Shown here piece by piece: positions 52,274 to 60,523 of a stretch of DNA of 64,000 nucleotides. The DNA lies in contig NZ_PJIL01000008.1 in assembly GCF_002929335.1 (NCBI RefSeq), positions 171,753 to 235,752 of the forward strand. The letters are read 5' to 3'. This stretch comes from Arthrobacter sp. Y81 (GTDB lineage Bacteria; Actinomycetota; Actinomycetes; Actinomycetales; Micrococcaceae). The position numbers were made by a program, and so were the translations under genes. The notes under the pieces are model-generated. The model was not told where the DNA came from and did no database searches. It saw only the letters and a program-made list of their open reading frames with translations. Each line of letters starts with the position of its first letter. The first letter of the stretch is position 1.

Positions 52274-53621
52274 CTACTTGTACTTATTGCCGATTTTTTG
52301 GGCGGCTTCCTGGCCCTTGGCCAGAGCGTCAGCCACGGTGCCCTGGCCGGCAATGGCGGCGCTGACGCCCTGGGAGACGTTGGTGCCCAAGGCAGCGAAC
52401 TCGGGGATGCCCACAAACTGGATTCCGACGGCGGGTCGTTCCTGCGCGCCCGGATTCTTCGGGTCGGCGTTCTCGATGGCGAAGCGTTCGGCCTCGAAAA
52501 ACGGTGCGGCCTTCTGGAATTCCGTGTTCTCGTAGGTCGAGATGCGCTTGCCGGAGGGAACCTTCGCCCAGCCCAGCTTTGACGCCACGAGTTGCTCGTA
52601 TTCGCTCGAGCTCGCCCAGGCGATGAATTTTCCAGCTGCGTCCTGCTTCTTGGAGGCGGCCTGCAAGGCCCAGGACCAGGTCCACAGCCAGCCGGAGGAC
52701 TTGGTTTCCTTGACCGGTGCCTGGGCATAGCCGATCTTCCCCTTCACCGGGGACGCTTCGGCTTCGAGGGCGCCGGCCGCCGAGGTGGCGTCGTACCACA
52801 TGGCCACCTTGCTCTGGCTCATGTTGTTCAGGCACTCGGTGAACCCGGCCTGCGCGGCGCCTGCTTCACCGTGCTCGCGGACCAGTTTGGTGTAGAACTC
52901 GACAGCTGCGGTGAACTCCGGGGAGTTGACCTGGGCGTTCCAGTCCTTGTCGAACCAGGTCCCGCCGTACGTGTTCACCACGGTGGTCAGCGGCGCGAAG
53001 ACCTGGCCCCAGCCCGGCTGGCCGCGGAGGCAGATGCCCTTCATGCCCGGAGCTGCGCCGTCGACCTTGGCGGCAATCTCAGCCACCTCATCCCAGGTGG
53101 GCTTCGCCGGCATGGTCAGGCCCTTGGCTTCCAGGATGTCCTTGCGGTACATCAGGAACGAGGACTCGCCGTAGAACGGTTCGCCGTAAAGCTTGCCGTC
53201 CGCACCGGTGAGGGATGCCGTGTAGGCGGGCAGGATGTCGTCCTGATCGAACGAGGGGTCCTGGGCCACGTTATCCAGCGGAGCGAGCCAGCCGTTCGCG
53301 GAATAGAAGGGGATCTCGTAGTTGGACAGCGACGCGACGTCGTACTGGCCGGCCTGGCTGGAGAACTCCTGGCTGATCTTTGCCCGGACGTCGTTCTCCG
53401 GCAGGATCGTGTAGTTGACCCTGATGCCGGTCTCCTTGGTGAAATTATCCGCGGTGAGCCGCTGCAGGTCCTCCATCTGGGGGTTTGTTCACCATCAGGA
53501 CATTGATGCTTTTCGGGTCTCCGGCGGAATTGCCTCCGCCGGCACCTGCACAGGCCGAGGCGCTCAGCGCGACGCACAAAGCGCCGGCGGCCAGGGTCGC
53601 AGCACGCATTTTTGGGCGCAT
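52274..53621 (-). pseudogene. Polyol-binding lipoprotein gene broken by a one-base frameshift
   Basis: With one base removed this would encode a 448-residue solute-binding lipoprotein. The start at 53621 has GGAG upstream and encodes a signal peptide ending in SASAC, followed by a Gly-rich linker and INVLMVN. The frame then breaks at a run of five C on the coding strand (plus-strand G run 53479-53483). With four C it would continue as NKPQMEDLQRLTADNF, the expected binding-protein sequence, which stays intact to the stop at 52274. As written, translation ends after 58 residues. Because both sides are undamaged and the slip is in a homopolymer, a sequencing error or a very recent mutation is more likely than old decay. 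Confidence 0.85.
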
Positions 53622-53897
53622 TAAGGACTCCTTTGTTCTTCAGGGGTGCACGGTCACCGGATTTCGACTGCTGCGTCGACTTACCGGACTGGGGTGAGGC
53701 AAGTGACCGGGAATTTCCGATGTTGCTCCGTTGATGTTCCTCAAGATTAGGCGGGAGGCATAGGTCACAACTAGCGCCGTGGTTGCCAATTTCTGATACT
53801 TATTTTCCGCACGCGTTGCCTGCGACAGGCGCTATTCTGGGGTAAAGCGCCGTGGGCGCTGTCCATATGTCATAACACCGATCCAGAGAGAACCACC
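53622..53897. promoter_or_regulatory. Divergent promoter region of the polyol operon and its AraC regulator
   Basis: 276 bases between the binding-protein gene and the araC-type gene. A TATTCT -10-like hexamer at 53833-53838 may drive the regulator; no good -35 is paired with it. Regulator sites are expected here but no convincing direct repeat was picked out by eye. Confidence 0.3.
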
Positions 53898-54821
53898 ATG
53901 ACTGCCGCGGACCCCATCGACGGAGCAACCGCCAGACTGGCCGAAAGACTGCTGGGGATGCGCGCGAACCGGGAGGTCATCCCCCCCGACCCCAACCACT
54001 CAGTCCGGTGGAACCAACACGACTACCCCAGCCCGGTGGCACGGTGGAACTATCATCCCGAGTACGAGATCCACCTCATTCGGAAGGGCACCGGGAAATT
54101 CATCGTCGGAGACCACATCGGCACTTTTGAGGCCGGCCACGTGTCCATCGTCGGTTCGGGCCTCCCCCACGACTGGGTCAGCGACCTTGAACCCGGCGAA
54201 GTACTGAAGAACCGGGACGCCGTCATCCAGTTCGACGGCAAATGGGTCGAGCAGACCGCAGCCCTCGTCCCCGAGATGGCCGAGGTTAAGCCCCTGCTGG
54301 AACAGTCGGCACGCGGTATCGAATTCCTGGGCCGTTCAGCCCGGACGGCAGCTGCATCCATTGAGGCGATGGGCACCACCACCGGGCTGGAGCGGCTCCA
54401 ACACCTGTTTGAGCTCTTTGGAATCCTGGCCAAGGCGCCGCAGGAAGAACGGCGCTTCCTAGCCGAGGAATGGTTCAGGCCGCAGTTGGACGGCCAGGCC
54501 GCCGCCGTGGTCGACATCATCCTGGAGTACGTCTTCAGCAACCACGCCGGGAATATCAAGATGTCCGAGGCCGCAGCCCTGGTGGGAATGGCGGAACCCA
54601 CCTTCTCGAAGTACTTCAAGCGGGCCACCGGCCAGAACTTCAGCGACCTCGTCCGCAAACTCCGCCTGGCCCACGCCCGGCGTTTACTCGAGAGCAGCGA
54701 CAAAGCCATTTCCGACATCTGCTACGAAGTCGGCTTCTCGAACCTGTCCAATTTCAACCGGCACTTCCTCAACGACACCGGTGAAACTCCCCGAAACTAC
54801 CGCCAGCGGGCTCAGAACTGA
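53898..54821 (+). CDS. AraC-family regulator of the polyol operon
   Basis: A 307-residue regulator. The N-terminal half is a cupin-like sensor (HPEYEIHLIRKGTGKFIVGDHIGTFEAGHVSIVGSGLPHDW). The C-terminal part has two HTH units: IKMSEAAALVGMAEPTFSKYFKRATG and KAISDICYEVGFSNLSNFNRHFLNDTGETPRNYR, the second carrying the family signature. It is divergent from the polyol transport operon and is the likely activator in response to the sugar alcohol. The start has only a weak ribosome site (GAGAGAA). Confidence 0.92.
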   Translation: MTAADPIDGATARLAERLLGMRANREVIPPDPNHSVRWNQHDYPSPVARWNYHPEYEIHLIRKGTGKFIVGDHIGTFEAGHVSIVGSGLPHDWVSDLEPGEVLKNRDAVIQFDGKWVEQTAALVPEMAEVKPLLEQSARGIEFLGRSARTAAASIEAMGTTTGLERLQHLFELFGILAKAPQEERRFLAEEWFRPQLDGQAAAVVDIILEYVFSNHAGNIKMSEAAALVGMAEPTFSKYFKRATGQNFSDLVRKLRLAHARRLLESSDKAISDICYEVGFSNLSNFNRHFLNDTGETPRNYRQRAQN

Positions 54822-55005
54822 CCTTCCGGGAAGCGCTCCGATGTCGCACCGTCCGGAAGCCGGGCACGTGCGGGCCACCTGGATCATTGGTATTGCTCCG
54901 GGGAGCCATGCGCCCAACACGGCCAGCGCACTGACCCAGGTTGTTGCCTGCCGTTTCAGGCCCGCATGGACGGGATGACAGGTTTGTCCGCCCCCTACGA
55001 AAACC

Positions 55006-56262
55006 CTACGCCGGCTTCTGAAGCCCGTCGATCTTGCGTTCCAGTGCTGCCCGCTCGGCCGCATTCGTGCAAAGGCCGACTGCCTCCTGTAGAGCCGATG
55101 TCGCCTCATCACGCCGGCCGAGCCTGCTCAGCATCTCGCCCCTCACGGCCGGCAACAGGTGCGAGCCGTTGAGTTCGCCGCTGGACACGATCGCGTCAAC
55201 CAGTTCCAGCCCTGCTGCCGGACCCGAGGCCATGGCCACCGCCACCGCGCGGTTCAGTTCGACAATTGGCGACGGCGACAACCGGCCCAGCGCCTCGTAG
55301 AGGATGACGATCCGCTGCCAGTCCGTTTCCGCAACCGACCGTGCCACCGCGTGGCATTCGGCGATGGAAGCCTGCAGCCCGTAGGCTCCCAGCCCGCGGC
55401 CGGCCGCTGCCGCCGTCGAAAGCGCCCCGCGGCCGCGCCGAATCGCGGACTGGTCCCACCGCCGTCGGTCCTGGTCCTCCAGAAGGACAGGCCGTCCGGC
55501 CGAATCGAGCCTTGCCGGGAAACGCGCCGCAGTGAATTCCATCAGGGCCAGCAGGCCAAAAACCTCAGGCTCGGGGGCCAGCCGCACCAGCACACGGGCA
55601 AGACGGCGGGCTTCGCTGGCCAGGTCCGTTCGCATCCAGGAGTCGCCGCCGGACGCGAAGGAGCCTTCCGTGAAGATCAGATAGACCACCTGGAGGACGG
55701 AGCCGAGCCTTTCCGGTCTCTCGTGCGGTTCAGGGACGGCGAAGGGAACGTGGGCGGCGGCCAGTGTCTTCTTGGCACGGGTGATGCGTGCCTGGATGGT
55801 GGGCACGGGGACCAGAAACGCCTTGGCGATCTCGTCGGTGCCCATGCCGCCCACAACGCGCAGCGTCAGCGCGATCCGCGCTTCCTTGGACAGCACCGGA
55901 TGGCAGGAGATGAACATCAGGGCCAGCACGTCGTCGTCGATCGCGGCGGGATCGAACAGGGAATCCGCGCCCGGCGCGTCCTCGGCGAGGTCCGCGGCCA
56001 GGAGCGCGTACTTTTCGTCCCGGGCGGCACGGCGCCGGAACGTATCGATCGCACGACGCCGGCCGGTGGTCAGCAGCCAACCCACCGGTTCGGCGGGGAC
56101 GCCGTTCACCGACCAGGAGACCAGGGCCTCGGCCAACGCTTCCTGTGCGAGGTCCTCGGCCAGCGGGAAATCGCCCGTATAGCGGGCAAGGGCGCCGACG
56201 ATGCGGGCGGACTCAATGCGCCACACCGCTTCGACGGCGGCCCTTGCCTCGTTGCTGCTCAC
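55006..56262 (-). CDS. ECF sigma factor with C-terminal TPR extension (ECF42 type)
   Basis: A 418-residue sigma factor. The N-terminal 180 residues contain region 2 (VGALARYTGDFPLAEDLAQEALAEALVSW) and region 4 (LTLRVVGGMGTDEIAKAFLVPVPTIQARITRAKKTL). The C-terminal 200 residues are helical with a degenerate TPR character (GLLALMEFTAARFPARLD, VILYEALGRLSPSPIVELNRAVAVA), the mark of group ECF42. These factors lack an anti-sigma factor and are paired with a YCII/DGPF protein, here encoded 22 bases upstream on the same strand. The input signal is unknown. Confidence 0.93.
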   Translation of the reverse strand: MSSNEARAAVEAVWRIESARIVGALARYTGDFPLAEDLAQEALAEALVSWSVNGVPAEPVGWLLTTGRRRAIDTFRRRAARDEKYALLAADLAEDAPGADSLFDPAAIDDDVLALMFISCHPVLSKEARIALTLRVVGGMGTDEIAKAFLVPVPTIQARITRAKKTLAAAHVPFAVPEPHERPERLGSVLQVVYLIFTEGSFASGGDSWMRTDLASEARRLARVLVRLAPEPEVFGLLALMEFTAARFPARLDSAGRPVLLEDQDRRRWDQSAIRRGRGALSTAAAAGRGLGAYGLQASIAECHAVARSVAETDWQRIVILYEALGRLSPSPIVELNRAVAVAMASGPAAGLELVDAIVSSGELNGSHLLPAVRGEMLSRLGRRDEATSALQEAVGLCTNAAERAALERKIDGLQKPA

Positions 56263-56284
56263 TGGCGGATCTAAGCCGGCCGGT

Positions 56285-56704
56285 TCAGAGCTGGCCGGTC
56301 TGCTCGCGCCAGGCGCGTTCCTTCTGGATCCATTCGTTGTCCTGCGGGAACTCGTCGATCGAAGGTACCCGGCGGATTTCCGTTTTGGTTCCAGCCGTCA
56401 TGGGTGCGCGTTTGGCCCACTCGATGGCTTCCTGCTTCGAGGCGACATCCAGGATGTAGTAGCCGCCGAACAGCTCCTTGGTTTCGCCGTAGGGCCCGTC
56501 GGTGACCACCGGGGTTTCGCCGGTGAAGTCCACTACGACGCCCTCTTTCGGATCGTCAAGGCCCTCGGCTGCCAGGAGGACTCCGGCGCGGATGAGTTCA
56601 TCATTGAACTTACCCATGGTCTCGAGCATTTCGTTGAAGTCGGCCTTCTCAAGGTTGGCGTACGACTCGTCGGTTCCACGCATGATCAACATGTACTTTG
56701 CCAT
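56285..56704 (-). CDS. YCII/DGPF family protein, partner of the ECF42 sigma factor
   Basis: A 139-residue ferredoxin-like-fold protein of the YCII family: MAKYMLIMRGTDESY at the start, LIRAGVLLAAEGLDD, then VVTDGPYGETKELFGGYYILDVASKQEAIEWAKRAP. The DGPY segment is the DGPF-type motif that names the group. It is the usual neighbour and target of ECF42 sigma factors. Its catalytic role, if any, is not known. A promoter matching ECF42 sites lies upstream, suggesting that the sigma factor drives this two-gene operon itself. Confidence 0.93.
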   Translation of the reverse strand: MAKYMLIMRGTDESYANLEKADFNEMLETMGKFNDELIRAGVLLAAEGLDDPKEGVVVDFTGETPVVTDGPYGETKELFGGYYILDVASKQEAIEWAKRAPMTAGTKTEIRRVPSIDEFPQDNEWIQKERAWREQTGQL

Positions 56705-56723
56705 TTCAATCTCCTAGGTTTTG

Positions 56724-56744
56724 GAAGGTCGCCCTTCGACCTTC
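56724..56744 (-). promoter_or_regulatory. 5' leader stem-loop of the YCII-sigma operon
   Basis: Perfect 8-base arms GAAGGTCG (56724-56731) and CGACCTTC (56737-56744) with a 5-base loop, between the -10 element and the YCII ribosome site. It could fold in the mRNA leader or act as an operator. Confidence 0.5.
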
Positions 56745-56753
56745 TCACCCATA

Positions 56754-56781
56754 GGTCGAACGGCGCGAGGGCCGATCGACA
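56754..56781 (-). promoter_or_regulatory. ECF42-type promoter of the YCII-sigma operon
   Basis: On the minus strand TGTCGA (56781-56776) is followed after 17 bases by CGACC (56758-56754). ECF42 promoters described in Streptomyces have TGTCGA at -35 and CGA/TC at -10, so this fits autoregulation. Confidence 0.7.
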
Positions 56782-56903
56782 CCGGCCCGGAAAATTCTTT
56801 GCCTACAGCAGCGTGGCCTGACGTCGAGGCTGGGTAGACTGCGGTGCGGAAGCGGCCGGCTGACATGGAAGTTACATCTGGCGCCCGAACGGGAAAGGAA
56901 CGA

Positions 56904-57260
56904 ATGGACATCTCAAGCGACGTCCTCACTGGTACGGGGGTGAGCCCGGGTACTGCATGCGGCACTGCACGGACTGTTCACAACATCGACGAGTTCTCCG
57001 CTGTGAGGCCTGGCGACGTCCTGGTCTGCCGCACCACTGATCCGGCCTGGCCACCCCTCTTCGCGGTGGCCTGCGCAATCATCACGGAAACAGGGGGAAT
57101 GCTTTCGCATGCGGCCATCGTTGCCCGCGAGTACGGCATCCCGGCCGTTCTGGGCGTAACCGACGCCCTGACCCGCATCACAACCGGAACAACCCTCGTG
57201 GTGGACGGAACTTACGGAACCGTCCGCGAGAAACCTGTGACTACCGGAACAACTTCGTGA
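56904..57260 (+). CDS. Stand-alone PEP-utilising swivel (phosphohistidine) domain protein
   Basis: A 118-residue protein consisting only of the mobile domain of PEP-utilising enzymes. The phospho-acceptor His is in ETGGMLSHAAIVAREYGIPAVLG near residue 67, and the preceding GDVLVCRTTDPAWPPLF is typical. In PEP synthase, PPDK or rifampin phosphotransferase this domain carries phosphate between two catalytic domains, but here no ATP-grasp or acceptor domain is attached or adjacent. The ATG at 56904 is chosen for AAAGGA upstream. It overlaps the next gene by one base (TGATG). It may be a phosphocarrier or a sensor; the function is unknown. Confidence 0.85.
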   Translation: MDISSDVLTGTGVSPGTACGTARTVHNIDEFSAVRPGDVLVCRTTDPAWPPLFAVACAIITETGGMLSHAAIVAREYGIPAVLGVTDALTRITTGTTLVVDGTYGTVREKPVTTGTTS

Positions 57261-57862
57261 TGAGCCCGCAGCAGCGATCCATGCTGCTCACGCTCCACGC
57301 AGTGAGGCTGCTCGGATTCGCCGGCACCGAACCGATTGCCGAGCGGTTCGGACAGGATCCGCCCGACGTCGAACGTTGCCTTATCGACGCAGGTGCCAAC
57401 GGGTGGGCACTGCGCTCCGCCTTCGGGGGAACCCGGGGGTGGTCCCTGACTCTCGCCGGAAGGGCTGAAAACGAACGGCTGCTGGCAGCGGAGCTGAACA
57501 CTGCGGCCGGTCGTACAGCCGTCTCCGGCGTGCACTCGGATTTTGCGTCCTTGAACACTGTTGTTGTAACGGCCTGCAGCAAGATCCAGCTGCAGCGGCT
57601 CACCGACGAGCCTCGGCCGGAGGGGATTGACGAGCAGACGCGCCAAACCTTGGCTCAGGCCCTGACGTCCCTGCGCGGCTTGGAAGCCCGCCTGACCGCG
57701 GTGCTGCCGCGGTTCAGCGGCTACGCCAACCGCCTCGAGCTGGCCCTCACAAACGCTGCGACAGAGCAAGCCTGGCTGACCGCCACAGACCGGGACTCCT
57801 TCCACCGCATCTGGTTCGAGCTGCACGAAGACCTCATCGCCACCCTCGGCATCCAAAGATGA
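57260..57862 (+). CDS. Putative winged-helix regulator-like protein coupled to the swivel domain
   Basis: A 200-residue soluble protein without a recognised family name. The N-terminal 60 residues (LLTLHAVRLLGFAGTEPIAERFGQDPPDVERCLIDAGANGW) read like a winged helix-turn-helix, followed by GWSLTLAGRAENERLLAAEL, a pattern seen in MarR-like regulators where a wing leads into a helix. The remainder is helical (TLAQALTSLRGLEARLTAVLPRF) with a conserved-looking WFELHEDLIATLG end. The start overlaps the stop of the swivel-domain gene, so the two are made together. A phosphocarrier-controlled regulator is possible but unproven. Confidence 0.65.
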   Translation: MSPQQRSMLLTLHAVRLLGFAGTEPIAERFGQDPPDVERCLIDAGANGWALRSAFGGTRGWSLTLAGRAENERLLAAELNTAAGRTAVSGVHSDFASLNTVVVTACSKIQLQRLTDEPRPEGIDEQTRQTLAQALTSLRGLEARLTAVLPRFSGYANRLELALTNAATEQAWLTATDRDSFHRIWFELHEDLIATLGIQR

Positions 57863-57893
57863 GCAGCTAGTTGATGCTTCCTGATGGAGAACG

Positions 57894-58094
57894 TTATTGT
57901 TTTCCGTATTTGCGGTGGACAGCCTGCTTGCTGACCCCCAGGCACAACGCGATCGCCTCCCAGGACAGGCCTGCCTGCCGGGCCTTGCGGACCAACGAAG
58001 CTTCGGTGCGTCCGACTTCCTTCTGCAGTTCCGCCACGGCGTATAAGGCCTCAGCGGGACCCTTCCCGTCCATCGATGCCACCAGCGTTTTCAT
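57894..58094 (-). CDS. Small autoregulated helix-turn-helix protein
   Basis: A 66-residue protein almost entirely made of one HTH: ALYAVAELQKEVGRTEASLVRKARQAGLSWEAIALCLGVSKQAVHRKYGKQ, with the turn LSWEAIALCLGVSKQAVHRKYG at the C-terminal end, like sigma region 4. The ATG at 58094 is preferred because GGAGGTGGAG precedes it; ATG 58109 lacks a ribosome site. Two identical palindromes cover its -35 and -10, so it probably represses itself. The last codons are AT-rich. It may be a cassette-borne regulator; other targets are unknown. Confidence 0.8.
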   Translation of the reverse strand: MKTLVASMDGKGPAEALYAVAELQKEVGRTEASLVRKARQAGLSWEAIALCLGVSKQAVHRKYGKQ

Positions 58095-58110
58095 CCGCTC
58101 CACCTCCATG

Positions 58111-58128
58111 CGTCAACATTAGTTGACG
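58111..58128. promoter_or_regulatory. Operator palindrome A, CGTCAACATTAGTTGACG
   Basis: Perfect 7-base arms with spacer ATTA. On the minus strand it holds the -10-like TAATGT. Identical over 18 bases to palindrome B, 28 bases away centre to centre (close to but not exactly three helical turns). Confidence 0.8.
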
Positions 58129-58138
58129 CCGCCACAGC

Positions 58139-58156
58139 CGTCAACATTAGTTGACG
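58139..58156. promoter_or_regulatory. Operator palindrome B, CGTCAACATTAGTTGACG
   Basis: Second exact copy. On the minus strand its arm supplies the -35 TTGACG, 17 bases before the -10-like hexamer in palindrome A. The operator pair therefore coincides with the promoter of the small HTH gene. Confidence 0.8.
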
Positions 58157-58222
58157 ACGGCCGCAGCAAGGCCATGGCATCCTCGGGGCCGTAGGCGCTC
58201 CTGTCGGCCTGGGCATGCTGAG

Positions 58223-58996
58223 CTACGTCGCTCTGGTCAACCTCATGTGAGCCCTGCTGACACTCGCCGTGCCGGCCAGGAACTCCAGATCCTCCAGAGC
58301 CAACGACATCCGCGCGGTCGTGGCGCACAGCGACTCCGCTGTCTCGGTCTGGTGTTCCTCCAACTCGCGGATGGCACTGGCCGGCATCCCGGCCGTTGCC
58401 GGAAGCGGCTGCGGTGCGGGGTGCGTGAGGTACTCGGCTAGCGACGCGAGGGCAGCCATCACCTTCACTTCCGCTTCACCCGCCGCGGCCCGGCCGGTCA
58501 ACAGGGCCTTTCTGGCTTTCAGTACCCGCTGAATCAGCTCTGACGTGCGTTGAAGGTTTTCGCCCTCAACTTCCCCCAGATAGACAAGCCTGTCCCCATA
58601 TTCAGCACCCACCTCTTGAGCCCTCACGAGCCAGCGCCGATACCGGCGGCCGCGGATCCTGGCCGTCACCATCCCCGCCAACGCGAACGCCGGCAACAGC
58701 CCAAACAGGTATACGTAGAACGCCCACTCAGGCAAGGTGTCCAGCCATCCCGGTGAAAACTCTGCCGGCAGGAAATTGACAACGATCAGCAGGGCCGCCA
58801 TGGCCGCCGCCGTCTTCGTTCCCCAGTTCCATCCATTTTCATCGATTACCTGCTTGGTCATCCCGGCTGCTTCAGCGGCGGTGAGGCCGGCGTTAAGCAT
58901 CGGGGCCACGGACGTTTCCCTGACTGGCGCACCCGGGTTCAGCGCGGCGTAGACGATGACGGGAGGCAAGGCCTCCTCTGAATGCCTAGATGCCAT
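58223..58996 (-). CDS. Two-TM membrane protein of unknown function
   Basis: A 257-residue protein. Two hydrophobic segments near residues 60-75 (AAAMAALLIVVNFL) and 88-108 (WAFYVYLFGLLPAFALAGMV) are followed by a basic stop (RIRGRRYRRW) and a long cytoplasmic helical region with coiled-coil character (YLGEVEGENLQRTSELIQRVLKARKALL). The N-terminal part has a short UBA-like helix (LNAGLTAAEAAGMTKQVI). The ATG at 58996 is chosen because AAGGG lies six bases upstream; the extra 37 residues of the longer frame are not protein-like. No enzyme motif is recognised. Confidence 0.7.
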   Translation of the reverse strand: MASRHSEEALPPVIVYAALNPGAPVRETSVAPMLNAGLTAAEAAGMTKQVIDENGWNWGTKTAAAMAALLIVVNFLPAEFSPGWLDTLPEWAFYVYLFGLLPAFALAGMVTARIRGRRYRRWLVRAQEVGAEYGDRLVYLGEVEGENLQRTSELIQRVLKARKALLTGRAAAGEAEVKVMAALASLAEYLTHPAPQPLPATAGMPASAIRELEEHQTETAESLCATTARMSLALEDLEFLAGTASVSRAHMRLTRAT

Positions 58997-59173
58997 TTGA
59001 GCCCTTACGAAGCCGGTGGTGCACGGACCGCCAGGGCACACTTCCACGGCCCCGAACGTGAACTGATGGCCTGAGTCTAGTGACAGTGCAGGCCATTTGG
59101 CCCGCAACCCATGGTCGCAGTTCCCGTGTCACGGCGCGCGGACGTTAACGTCGTCAACGTAAACAACGGAGTG

Positions 59174-59833
59174 TCAAACATTCGCCTCTGCAACGAGCCG
59201 GGTGGCCCGCACAACGACGTCCTGCAGGGAAAAGGGCCGCCCACCGGGACCGAGGAGCTTACGGCTGTGCTCCCCTGCACTATCTATGCTCCATGCACCC
59301 GGCTCCAGGCACCCGGTGATGTCCGCGAGCGTGACGGTCGCCTCGGCGGGAGGGTGGTGTCCGTGCCCCATGGAGGCGGGGTTGTGCAGGTGCCCGATGA
59401 TCAGCAGCGCTCCCCCTGGGGCCACCCATTCCGAGATGCGTTCGTAGAAGGCCAGTTGCGGCATCGCCGGGTGCGCGTAGTGCGTGGTCACGAGGTCGAA
59501 CCGGCCTTCCGGTTCCCAGGAGGTGAGGTCCGCCTCGACCCAGGTCACTCTGTCGGACACGGACTCCCTTGTGGCGCGCTCGGTTGCCTGGGCGAGAGCC
59601 GCGGGGGAAATGTCGGCACCGGTGACCTGCCAGCCGTGCGAGGCCAGCCATGTTGCTTCAGCCCCTGTCCCGCATCCGGCATCCAGCGCGGTGCCCGGTG
59701 CGAGTCCGCTCGTTTCACGGGTCAGATGGGGGTTGGGGGCGATCACTTTCGGATCTGCAGGCGCTGCGTCGTGGGCCTGTTTCCAATGCCGTTCCCAGTA
59801 GTCCTTGTCGAACGCCTCTGCTGTCCCGGCCAC
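59174..59833 (-). CDS. Class I SAM-dependent methyltransferase
   Basis: A 219-residue methyltransferase. Motif I is ALDAGCGTGAEATWLA near residue 57, followed by TGADISPAALAQA (acidic ribose contact) and VEADLTSWEPEGRFDLVTTHYAH. The N-terminal DKDYWERHWKQAHD and the His-rich HLHNPASMGHGHHPP loop resemble small-molecule or TehB-like methyltransferases. The GTG at 59833 is chosen because GGAAGGA lies seven bases upstream; the longer open frame extends into the divergent regulator. It is probably controlled by the XRE-cupin protein on the other side. The substrate is unknown. Confidence 0.88.
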   Translation of the reverse strand: MAGTAEAFDKDYWERHWKQAHDAAPADPKVIAPNPHLTRETSGLAPGTALDAGCGTGAEATWLASHGWQVTGADISPAALAQATERATRESVSDRVTWVEADLTSWEPEGRFDLVTTHYAHPAMPQLAFYERISEWVAPGGALLIIGHLHNPASMGHGHHPPAEATVTLADITGCLEPGAWSIDSAGEHSRKLLGPGGRPFSLQDVVVRATRLVAEANV

Positions 59834-59932
59834 GTCGAGATCCTTCCGTTCTGAAATGTACGCTTCACAGTCGATGGTGCCCAACGGGCCGGCGGCCGTG
59901 CAAGCAGTGTTGCTGAATGGCAAAATGGCGCC

Positions 59933-60523
59933 ATGATCAACGACATCCACCACACACTCGACGCGGTCGGGCCGCGCCTCAAGCGCCTCCGACTCCGCCG
60001 GGACATCACGCTCACGGACCTCGCGGAGCAGACAGGCATCTCCGCCAGCACGCTGTCCCGGCTCGAAGCCGGCCTGCGGCGCCCCACCCTCGAGCAGTTG
60101 CTTCCTTTGGCCCGCGTGCACGGGGTCACTCTTGACGAACTCGTTGACGCGCCACCGACCGGTGACCCTCGCGTCAACTTGCGGCCCGTCGCCTGCGCAG
60201 ACGGGTCGGTGGTCCTGCCACTCACACGCCGGCCAGGCGGAATTCAGGCCTACAAGTTCATCCTCCCCACGGGTGCTGACGAACAGGAGCCGCAACTGCG
60301 CACCCACGAAGGCTACGACTGGGCCTATGTCCTGAACGGCACCTTGCGCCTCGTTCTGGGTGAACACGACCTCATCCTCAAACCCGGCGAAGCTGCGGAG
60401 TTCGATACCCGCACCCCGCACTGGTTCGGTGCGACCAGTGCCGGTCCCGTCGAATACCTCAGCCTGATCGGCAAGCAGGGCCAACGCGCCCACGTCCGCG
60501 CAGCACCAAAACTGGATGAGTAG
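59933..60523 (+). CDS. XRE-cupin regulator divergent from the methyltransferase
   Basis: A 196-residue regulator with an N-terminal HTH (LKRLRLRRDITLTDLAEQTGISASTLSRLEAGLRRPTLEQLLPLAR, residues 16-61) and a C-terminal cupin (YKFILPTGADEQEPQLRTHEGYDWAYVLNGTLRLVLGEHDLILKPGEAAEFDTRTPHWF) that would bind a small ligand. The ATG at 59933 lies 6 bases after a CAAAAT -10-like hexamer, so a leaderless mRNA is likely. It probably controls itself and the methyltransferase from the 99-base shared region. Confidence 0.93.
   Translation: MINDIHHTLDAVGPRLKRLRLRRDITLTDLAEQTGISASTLSRLEAGLRRPTLEQLLPLARVHGVTLDELVDAPPTGDPRVNLRPVACADGSVVLPLTRRPGGIQAYKFILPTGADEQEPQLRTHEGYDWAYVLNGTLRLVLGEHDLILKPGEAAEFDTRTPHWFGATSAGPVEYLSLIGKQGQRAHVRAAPKLDE

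Noticed and set aside
56274..56310. GC-rich inverted repeat between the sigma and YCII genes as terminator
   Set aside because: It lies mostly in the YCII coding end, has no T-run, and the two genes look co-transcribed.
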